Assembly (NCBI GenBank): GCA_947632175.1
Contig: CANROC010000008.1
Span: 1 to 64,000 of the forward strand
Direction: 5' to 3'
DNA from: an uncultured Oscillospiraceae bacterium
GTDB taxonomy: Bacteria; Bacillota; Clostridia; Oscillospirales; Oscillospiraceae
DNA: 64,000 bases
This document shows, one piece after another, positions 1 to 6,096 of the stretch (positions are counted from its first letter, which is position 1; each line of letters opens with the position of its first letter). Below the pieces are notes generated by a model. It was given only the letters and a program-made list of their open reading frames with translations. It did not search any database and had not been told where the DNA came from. The position numbers and the translations under genes are program-made.

Positions 1-1020
1 ATCGACCCCACCGTCTGGATCGAGACGGGGGACGACGGCGTGGAGCACCGGTATCTGTGCTGGGGCAACAACAAGCTCTACATATGCGAGCTCAACGAGG
101 ACATGGTCTCCGTCAAGGACTATAACGGGGACGGGCAGGTCACCTTCGGCGCCGACGTCAAGAGCCTGAAGACCCCCTCCGCCTACACCGAGGCCCCCTG
201 GCTCTACCGCCGGAGGGATGAGAACGGCCAATACACCGGCCCCTACTACCTCTTCTACGCCTACGGCTGGCGGGAGCAGATGGCCTACGCCACCTCCGTG
301 AGCCTCATGGAGGGGCAGTTCTACGTGGACGATGACTTCGACGAGGTGGAGGAGCTGGGCCTTCCCGGCGGCGAGCGGATCATGTTCGCCTCCGCCACCT
401 CCAACACCAACCACATGGCGGTCTTCGACTTTTTGGGCAAGACCTGGTTCATCTACCACAACGGTTCCCTGCCCAAGGGCTCCGGCTTCCGCAGGGTCGC
501 CTGCATCGTGGAGCTGAAATTCGACGGGGACGGCCGTGTAATGAAGCTGGAGGAGACAGCCGCCGGCCCCTTCGGCGCCGTCTCTACCCTCACCAATATG
601 AACGGCGACGTTCTCCAGCACGCCAACTACGTCAACTCCTCGCTCGACGCAGACTACCCCTATAAGAACGTGACCCTGGGCGCCGGCCTTGCCAACGCCT
701 CGGCCCTGGACGGCCAGTGGGTCATCAAACAGGGCAAGGCGGACAAGGACGACGTCTACGGCGTGTCCATCGAGTCTCAGAACAAGGCCGGCCTCTACAT
801 CACCGTCTCCGGCGACCGGGTGGTCCTCAGCCAGGACTGGGACGGCAATCAGGCCGAGGCCCAGACCTTCAAGACCTTGGAGGGCCTCTCCGGCGAGGGC
901 GTGAGCTTTGAGTCCGTGGCCCAGCCCGGCCAGTACCTGACGCTGAAGGACGGCCTCCTCACCCTCACCGACGGGCAGGACGCCGCGGCCGCCAGCTTCA
1001 ACATCGCCGCGGCGCAGTGA
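1..1020 (+). CDS. GH43 arabinan-active hydrolase with C-terminal AbfB/CBM42-type domain, 5' end missing
   Basis: The frame is open from base 1, so the N-terminus, signal peptide and catalytic base Asp are outside the window. The first visible residues, IDPTVW, hold the second Asp of the GH43 triad. The acid Glu lies in TEAPWLY at about codon 64, and the strand PYYLFYAYGWREQ matches the next propeller blade. From about residue 225 a separate beta-rich domain ends in a motif (ESVAQPGQYL) that resembles an AbfB (CBM42) arabinofuranose-binding repeat. GH43 enzymes cleave alpha-L-arabinosyl or beta-xylosyl linkages; the CBM and the neighbours point to an extracellular arabinan hydrolase (inference). 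It reads towards the endo-arabinanase gene, which has its own promoter in the gap. The exact GH43 subfamily cannot be set from the fragment. Confidence 0.85.
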   Translation: MDPTVWIETGDDGVEHRYLCWGNNKLYICELNEDMVSVKDYNGDGQVTFGADVKSLKTPSAYTEAPWLYRRRDENGQYTGPYYLFYAYGWREQMAYATSVSLMEGQFYVDDDFDEVEELGLPGGERIMFASATSNTNHMAVFDFLGKTWFIYHNGSLPKGSGFRRVACIVELKFDGDGRVMKLEETAAGPFGAVSTLTNMNGDVLQHANYVNSSLDADYPYKNVTLGAGLANASALDGQWVIKQGKADKDDVYGVSIESQNKAGLYITVSGDRVVLSQDWDGNQAEAQTFKTLEGLSGEGVSFESVAQPGQYLTLKDGLLTLTDGQDAAAASFNIAAAQ

Positions 1021-1035
1021 GAGACCGGGGCGTCC

Positions 1036-1064
1036 TTGACATTCCCGCAAAAGCCATGTATAAT
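1036..1064 (+). promoter_or_regulatory. Consensus housekeeping promoter of the endo-arabinanase gene
   Basis: TTGACA at 1036-1041 and TATAAT at 1059-1064 are separated by exactly 17 bp. Both hexamers match the SigA consensus perfectly. Transcription would start near 1071, giving a leader of about 42 nt with an AAAAGGAGA ribosome site before the ATG at 1113. Confidence 0.85.
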
Positions 1065-1112
1065 CCATGATAAGCTTTCCAAATTTTAACCGAAAAGAAA
1101 AGGAGAACCGTT

Positions 1113-2681
1113 ATGAAGAAAAGAGCGCTTTCCATGCTCCTGGCGCTGCTCCTGGTCGTCTCTCTGGCGGCCGCCTGCGGCGAAACGGAGGATCCCGAAC
1201 CCAATTATGACTTCACCGTGGATATGAGCGGCATCGCGACGGGCAACGTCTCCTCGGGCGTCGCCGTCCATGACCCGTCCATCCTCAAGGTAGACGGCAC
1301 CTACTACATATACGGCTCCCACATGGCCTCGGCCAAGAGCACGGACCTGCTGCACTGGGAGAAGATGTCCGACGGCTACGGCGCCCAGAACCCCATCTTC
1401 GGCGCCATCTACAACAAGGCCGCCGAGGCCTTTGCATATACCGGCAGCACCTCCAGCATCATCCCCGCCGGGGGTGACGCGGTCTGGGCCCCGGACGTGA
1501 AGTACAACGAGAAGCTGGGCAAATACGTGATGTACTACTGCACCAGCTCCACCTTCAACGCCTCCAACCTGTGCTACGCCTTCTCGGACACCCCGGACGG
1601 GAACTTCGACTGGCAGGGCGCGCTCATTTACTCCGGCTTTGACAAGGGGAACATCCAGTACACCGACGTGCTGGACTACGTCTCCGAGGAGTACGCCTAT
1701 GAGCACTACATCAACGGCAACAAGAACGGCGTAGGGGAGTATAACTTCAGGGACTGGCCCAACGCCATCGACCCCACCCTCTTCACCGACGCCGACGGCA
1801 ACGACTGGCTTGTCTACGGCTCCTGGTCCGGCGGCATCTTCCTTTTGGAGATCGATGAGAATACCGGTAAGGTCATCCACCCGGAGGCCGACCCGGACAA
1901 CGACGTGGACCCCTACTTCGGCAAGAAGCTGGTGGGCGGCGGCCATGAGTCCATGGAGGCCCCCTACATCCTCTACGACAAGGACAGCGGCTTCTACTAT
2001 CTGTTCGTGTCCTACGGCGCTCTTGAGCGGGACGGCGGCTATCAGATCCGCGTCTTCCGTTCCGACAAGCCCGACGGGAAGTACGTGGATATGAACGGCA
2101 TGAACCTGGGCTCCGGCGTCAACAACGCCCAGTACGCCCTGAAGCTCTCCGGCAACTACATGCTCCCCAGCCTCAACGTGGCCTACAAGGCCACGGGCCA
2201 CAACTCCGCCTTCATCGATGAGGACGGCAAGCGCTACATCGTCTATCACACCAGATTCAACACCGGCAGCGAGGCCCACTCTCCCCGGGTACACCAGTAC
2301 CTCCTCAATGAGGACGGCTGGCCCTGCATGCTTCCCTACCAGACCCAGGGCGAGACCGTCAGCGCCACGGGCTACACCGAGGACCAGGTGGTGGGACGCT
2401 ACTTCTACGTCAACCAGGGCACCTTCATCGGCTCCGAGGTCTCCCAGCCCATCATCATCTACCTCAACAAGGGCGGCAAGGCCAAGGACGTGGACACGGA
2501 GGGCACCTGGACCATGGAGGAGGGCACGCCCTACGTCACCATCACGCTGGGGAACAAGACCTACAAGGGCGTCTTCTGCGCCATGAAGGACGAGGCCGGC
2601 ACCGACTGCATGACCTTCTCCGCCGTGGGCCAGAACGAGAGCATCTGGGGAGTCAAATATGCCGAAACGAGCCAGGGGTGA
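1113..2681 (+). CDS. GH43 endo-1,5-alpha-L-arabinanase, lipoprotein
   Basis: Predicted to cut alpha-1,5-linked arabinan at the cell surface. The 522-residue protein starts with a lipoprotein signal (Lys-rich start, hydrophobic core, LAAAC lipobox with Cys at about residue 22). The GH43 triad is visible: base Asp54 in VHDPSI, Asp220 in AIDPTLF, and acid Glu282 in MEAPYI. From about residue 400 a C-terminal beta domain follows (GRYFYVNQ, ending in GTDCMTFSAVGQ), as in AbnB-type two-domain endo-arabinanases. The start has a strong AAGGAGA site and follows a perfect promoter. The gene overlaps the next small membrane gene by 23 bases. Lipid anchoring would keep products near the arabinose importers encoded downstream. 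Endo action is inferred from the two-domain architecture. Confidence 0.88.
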   Translation: MKKRALSMLLALLLVVSLAAACGETEDPEPNYDFTVDMSGIATGNVSSGVAVHDPSILKVDGTYYIYGSHMASAKSTDLLHWEKMSDGYGAQNPIFGAIYNKAAEAFAYTGSTSSIIPAGGDAVWAPDVKYNEKLGKYVMYYCTSSTFNASNLCYAFSDTPDGNFDWQGALIYSGFDKGNIQYTDVLDYVSEEYAYEHYINGNKNGVGEYNFRDWPNAIDPTLFTDADGNDWLVYGSWSGGIFLLEIDENTGKVIHPEADPDNDVDPYFGKKLVGGGHESMEAPYILYDKDSGFYYLFVSYGALERDGGYQIRVFRSDKPDGKYVDMNGMNLGSGVNNAQYALKLSGNYMLPSLNVAYKATGHNSAFIDEDGKRYIVYHTRFNTGSEAHSPRVHQYLLNEDGWPCMLPYQTQGETVSATGYTEDQVVGRYFYVNQGTFIGSEVSQPIIIYLNKGGKAKDVDTEGTWTMEEGTPYVTITLGNKTYKGVFCAMKDEAGTDCMTFSAVGQNESIWGVKYAETSQG

Positions 2682-2967
2682 GAAGCGGCCCCCCCGCCCC
2701 GGCTTCCGCCGCCGGCCCAACAGCTACTACGGCAATATGACCCGCAAGCAGATCGCCCTGGACACCGCCAAGACCGGCGCCCAGTGGGTGGTCTTCACCG
2801 CGCTCATCTTCGTCTACTGGATGGCCATGCTCCTCTTGGCCAGCCTCTTCCTCCTCCACGTCTGGGAGGTCAAGTTCATCCAGCTCGTCCTCTACGCCAT
2901 CATCCTCACCGTCGTGAGCTCCATCGTCTACGCCATCGTGCTGGTGCATCGGAAATTCTACTATTAA
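2659..2967 (+). CDS. Small membrane protein of unknown function
   Basis: A 102-residue protein with a strongly basic N-terminus (about 25 residues rich in Arg, Lys and Pro) and two predicted transmembrane helices at about residues 45-67 and 72-95, ending in a short basic tail. It overlaps the end of the endo-arabinanase gene by 23 bases, so it is probably translationally coupled and co-transcribed. A GGGGAG ribosome site precedes the ATG. The third-position GC bias matches its neighbours, which supports real coding. I do not recognise a family. The overlap with a surface arabinanase gene suggests a membrane role linked to it, but that is inference. Confidence 0.6.
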   Translation: MPKRARGEKRPPRPGFRRRPNSYYGNMTRKQIALDTAKTGAQWVVFTALIFVYWMAMLLLASLFLLHVWEVKFIQLVLYAIILTVVSSIVYAIVLVHRKFYY

Positions 2968-2969
2968 CT

Positions 2970-3004
2970 GGCATTGGAAGGCCGCGTTGCGGCCTTCCAA
3001 TGCC
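2970..3004. terminator. Perfect 16-bp stem-loop after the arabinanase operon
   Basis: Arms at 2970-2985 and 2989-3004 pair perfectly around a 3-nt loop, starting two bases after the stop codon. No U-tract follows, so it may protect or process the 3' end, with termination at the next hairpin. Confidence 0.6.
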
Positions 3005-3018
3005 AAGGGGAAACGTGC

Positions 3019-3066
3019 GAAAAGCCCCTCACGAAAGGTCTGCGGACCTTTCGTGAGGGGCTTTTC
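3019..3066. terminator. Bidirectional intrinsic terminator between convergent operons
   Basis: Arms at 3019-3040 and 3045-3066 form a perfect 22-bp stem with the 4-nt loop TGCG. The arms begin GAAAAG and end CTTTTC, so each strand has a short U-run at the base. It lies between the plus-strand arabinanase operon and the minus-strand GH27 gene and can serve both. A similar stem follows ppk1 at 39029-39068. Confidence 0.75.
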
Positions 3067-3168
3067 TGCTGTTTTGCTCCGCGCACTCGTAACGCTGCCC
3101 ACTCCGCAAAACAAAAAGGTATTTTTCCCGACGTACATGCCGCCGGGAAAAATGGCTCGATGAGGGGG

Positions 3169-4449
3169 TTATCGGATCTTGTAGAGCCTCACGCCGTGGG
3201 CGGGGGTGGGAGTGGTGGAGGGGGCGTTGGTGAGGAGGTCTTGGAGGGGGGTCATGAGGGGGGTAGAAGGGGGGTAGGAGGGGGGTAGGAAGGGGGTCGG
3301 GGAGAGGGTCAGAGGGGTGTCGGAGAGGTTGAAGAGGGCCAGGGTAAGGGCCTCTCCGTCGGTGGACTGCCAGACGGCGCACGTCTCGTCGCGGCTCAAT
3401 TGCCGGGGGACGGCGGTGGGGGACTGGAGGGCTAAAAGGGCGGGGTTGGTGATCAGCGCCAGCGTCTCCGGGTCCAGCTTCGTCAGCTCCGCGCCCAGCA
3501 TCAGGGGGGAGCGGAAGAGGCACCAGAGGGTCATCATCGCAGCCTGCTCGTCCCGGGTAAAGTTGGTGAGCCGCTCCTGTCCGAAGCCCCGGCCCACCGT
3601 GCCCAGGGGGAGCATATCGCAGTCGGGCCAGCAGCCGGGGCCGCCCACGTACTGCCAGCGCTCGCAAAAGTCGAACATGTGCTTTAAGGCCGGCCAGCTG
3701 TCCCAGAAGTCGTCGGTGATGCGCCACATGTTGGCGTACCGGCAGTAGTGCCACGCCATGTCCAGAAGCGCGGGGCCGGGGGAGAGGCTCAGGACCATGG
3801 GCCGGCCGGCCTTGTCGATGGCGCGGGCGAGCATCTCCACCTCGTGGCGGCCCATATAGGGCCTGTCCTTGAAGGCGTGGGTGTTGCAGATGTCGTCCAC
3901 CTTCAGAAAATCCACGCCCCAGGCGGCGTAGAGGGAGACGACGGAGTCGTAGTACGCCTGGCTCTCCGGCCTGTCCCGGAGGCCGTACATGTCCGGGTCC
4001 CAGTCGCACACGGACAGGGGGTCGGCGATCTCGTCGCAGGTGATGTCCGCGCCGTAGACCGGCAGGTGCCGGTGGGCGGCGTCCCGGGGAAGACCGCGCA
4101 TGATGTGGATCCCGAATTTCAGGCCCAGGGAGTGAATATACTCAGCCAAAGGGCCAAACCCCCGGCCGCCCGTGCTGGAGGGGAACCGGGCCGGGTCCGG
4201 CCAGAAGCGGCCGTATTCGTCCATCACCCGCCCGCCGAAGGGGATGTATTGGTACTCGTTCCGGCGGGTCCCGGCATCGGTGGCGTACCACTGGATGTCC
4301 ACCACCACGTACTCGTAGCCGGCGCTTTTCAGGTGCTTGGCCATAAAGTCCGCGTTTTTCCGCACGTCCGCCTCGGTGACGGCGGTGTCGTAGTAGTCGT
4401 AGCTGTTCCAGCCCCGGGGCGGGGTGGGAGCGAAGGTGTTCTTGTCCAT
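3169..4449 (-). CDS. GH27 glycosidase, probable beta-L-arabinopyranosidase
   Basis: A cytoplasmic 426-residue GH27 (clan GH-D) enzyme without a signal peptide. The fold starts with PRGWNSYDYY; the nucleophile is Asp185 in FLKVDD and the acid/base is Asp247 in WRITDDFWDSW. Alpha-galactosidases normally carry two adjacent Asp residues in the sugar-binding loop; here the loop reads VVVDIQW, with Ile in the second position. From memory, the Geobacillus beta-L-arabinopyranosidase Abp also has Ile there, which fits the arabinan context (inference). An AAGGAGGT site five bases before the ATG at 4449 sets this start; the in-frame start at 4494 lies inside the upstream gene. One base separates it from the stop of the GH43 gene. 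The C-terminal 45 residues are unusually rich in Pro, Ser and Thr. Confidence 0.85.
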   Translation of the reverse strand: MDKNTFAPTPPRGWNSYDYYDTAVTEADVRKNADFMAKHLKSAGYEYVVVDIQWYATDAGTRRNEYQYIPFGGRVMDEYGRFWPDPARFPSSTGGRGFGPLAEYIHSLGLKFGIHIMRGLPRDAAHRHLPVYGADITCDEIADPLSVCDWDPDMYGLRDRPESQAYYDSVVSLYAAWGVDFLKVDDICNTHAFKDRPYMGRHEVEMLARAIDKAGRPMVLSLSPGPALLDMAWHYCRYANMWRITDDFWDSWPALKHMFDFCERWQYVGGPGCWPDCDMLPLGTVGRGFGQERLTNFTRDEQAAMMTLWCLFRSPLMLGAELTKLDPETLALITNPALLALQSPTAVPRQLSRDETCAVWQSTDGEALTLALFNLSDTPLTLSPTPFLPPSYPPSTPLMTPLQDLLTNAPSTTPTPAHGVRLYKIR

Positions 4450-4450
4450 G

Positions 4451-5770
4451 TCAGACCTCCTTATATTTGCCCCAGACGGCGTTTCCGTGTCCATCCGTCG
4501 TCGTGAGGACCAGGCACGCGCCGCCGTTTTCCAGGTCCGGCGCCTCCAAAAGCCGCGCCCGTTGGAAGAGGGGGTCGTCTTCCCTGAGCGTGACGGTCTC
4601 CGAGCGCTTCATGCCGTTGTCCTCATCCTCAAACCGGATGAGCTCCCACCGGCCCGCCCGGGGCTTTTCCGGGGCCAGGGACTCCCCGCCGAAGGGCTCC
4701 GGGGAGAGGACAGGCCAGCCGTCCACAAAGAACATGGGCCGGACCATCATGTAAAACCGCCGGAAGCTGAGCCGCCCGTCTTTCTCTACCTTTTTATTGA
4801 CCGCCGCGCCGTCCCGGATGTGGTGGACGAAGAACCAGGCGTCGCGGCGAGGGTCATAGAAAGGCACGCCGTGGCCGGGGCCGCGCAGGCCGTCCCAGGC
4901 CCAGCCGTTCTCCAGCGCCCCGTGGGGCGGGGCGCTGGCCTCGAAGCGGTAGCTGCCCGCCAGCTTCTCGCCCAGGGAATGGCTGACAAGGTCCCGGCCC
5001 TGCCGGTCCACATAGGGGCCTGTGACGCTTTTGGACCGGCCTACCCGGATGTCGTAGGTGTCCCCCAGCCAGCCGTAGGAGAGGAAGAGGTAGAAATACC
5101 CGGTCTCCGGGACGAAGCACACCGCCGCGCCCTCGGGGCCGTCGGGCATGGGGGGCGGGGATTTCCGGGCGATGCAGGTCCCCAGCGTCCTGGGGTCGCC
5201 GTCCAGGGGCAGGCCGGTGGCCGGGTCCAGCTCCTTTATATAAATGCCGCCGAAGAAGGAGCCGTAGACCAGATACCGCCGGGCTCCGTCGTGGATGATG
5301 TGGGGGTCGATGGCGTTGGGAAAGGTGTCGTCCGTGCCCCAGGTGTCCGCCGCCACGCCCCGGTTCTCGTAGGGGCCCAGGGGATCTTTCGCCGCGGCCA
5401 GCCAGATGCGGGATTCCGAGCTTCCGAAAGCCCTGGTGGCGGCGTAGTAGAGGCGGTACTCGCCGCCGTCATACTCGCAGTAAGGCGCCCAGAAGGAGCG
5501 GGTGGCGGCGTGGCGCGGGCCGTTGTCCCGGCCCTGCCGGATGGCGGCGTCGGAGAGGACGCTCCCGCGATATGTAAAAGTTACCAGATCCTCGGAGACG
5601 CGCGCCGGGATGCCGATGCGGTCCTTGACCCCCAGCATCTCGCCAAAGGCGTCCGTGCAAAAACAGTAGTATTTTTTGCCCACCGGATCGTACATCATGC
5701 CGGGGTCGTGGGCGCCTGCCGGGGCATTCCGACGGACGCTGTACTCGTTCAAAATCAAGGGGATTTTCAT
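4451..5770 (-). CDS. GH43 hydrolase, cytoplasmic arabinan-oligosaccharide type
   Basis: A 439-residue GH43 protein. Base Asp22 lies in GAHDPGMM, the second Asp in AIDPHII at about residue 160, and the likely acid Glu in GPEGAAV, followed by FYLFLSYGW. The overall pattern is that of endo-arabinanase-like GH43 subfamilies, but there is no signal peptide, so it should act on imported arabino-oligosaccharides. A C-terminal beta domain (about residue 370 onwards, RWELIRFEDED) resembles that of the secreted endo-arabinanase at 1113. AAAGG nine bases before the ATG at 5770 supports this start over an in-frame TTG nine bases earlier. It is first in a two-gene minus-strand operon with GH27, transcribed from the divergent region at 5771-6096. 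Confidence 0.82.
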   Translation of the reverse strand: MKIPLILNEYSVRRNAPAGAHDPGMMYDPVGKKYYCFCTDAFGEMLGVKDRIGIPARVSEDLVTFTYRGSVLSDAAIRQGRDNGPRHAATRSFWAPYCEYDGGEYRLYYAATRAFGSSESRIWLAAAKDPLGPYENRGVAADTWGTDDTFPNAIDPHIIHDGARRYLVYGSFFGGIYIKELDPATGLPLDGDPRTLGTCIARKSPPPMPDGPEGAAVCFVPETGYFYLFLSYGWLGDTYDIRVGRSKSVTGPYVDRQGRDLVSHSLGEKLAGSYRFEASAPPHGALENGWAWDGLRGPGHGVPFYDPRRDAWFFVHHIRDGAAVNKKVEKDGRLSFRRFYMMVRPMFFVDGWPVLSPEPFGGESLAPEKPRAGRWELIRFEDEDNGMKRSETVTLREDDPLFQRARLLEAPDLENGGACLVLTTTDGHGNAVWGKYKEV

Positions 5771-5813
5771 GCCGGTCAACCTTTCGAAGAGAAAAATACG
5801 GTCATTCCGACGA

Positions 5814-5886
5814 ATTTAGAGAAATCTAAATCGCAAAGCTAGCCGAAGCTTTCCGGGATGAAAAATTTGGTGCAATTCGCCCAAAT
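5814..5886. promoter_or_regulatory. Three inverted repeats in the leader of the GH43-GH27 operon, operator candidates
   Basis: Within the divergent gap are perfect inverted repeats at 5814-5831 (7-bp arms ATTTAGA/TCTAAAT, 4-nt gap), 5835-5852 (AAAGCT/AGCTTT, 6-nt gap) and 5865-5886 (ATTTGG/CCAAAT, 10-nt gap). All lie downstream of the minus-strand promoter, in the untranslated leader. The third has the spacing of a dimeric regulator site. They could also be RNA hairpins. Confidence 0.45.
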
Positions 5887-5914
5887 CGCCCCGGCACAAA
5901 ATGCCGTCCACATA

Positions 5915-5942
5915 AAAATATCACAAATAAATTCGTTGTCAA
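5915..5942 (-). promoter_or_regulatory. Minus-strand promoter of the GH43-GH27 operon
   Basis: Read on the minus strand, TTGACA (5937-5942) is followed after 16 bp by TATTTT (5915-5920). It shares its upstream edge with the plus-strand promoter: the two -35 boxes are three bases apart in a 13-bp inverted repeat (GTCAA-GTG-TTGAC, 5938-5950). Confidence 0.6.
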
Positions 5943-5945
5943 GTG

Positions 5946-5974
5946 TTGACTTTTGTTGGTCGAGAGTGTAAAAT
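5946..5974 (+). promoter_or_regulatory. Plus-strand promoter of the large ABC-transport operon
   Basis: TTGACT (5946-5951) and TAAAAT (5969-5974) are 17 bp apart. Transcription would start near 5981, giving a leader of about 115 nt before the ATG at 6097. In the rest of the 326-bp divergent gap I see only the inverted repeats listed separately. Confidence 0.75.
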
Positions 5975-6096
5975 GTTTTTAAATTAGTTCATTGTCTTCA
6001 AAAGTATTCCTTCGACTTACGGGAGGTCGTAAAATTTCCCGTCAAAATAAGCGCGAGGCCTCCCCGTGGGCTTTCGCGCGGAACAAGGAGGACATC

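Noticed and set aside
1086-2720. Long open frames antisense to the arabinanase, DUF5696, ppk1, glucan synthase and other genes (for example 12973-15318 and 36719-39130 on the minus strand)
   Set aside because: They mirror real genes in high-GC DNA, encode His/Val/Gly-rich low-complexity protein, lack ribosome sites and show no family motifs.
5771-6096. AraR operator controlling the arabinan locus
   Set aside because: No good match to the ATTTGTACGTACAAAT-type site was seen; only unrelated inverted repeats are present.
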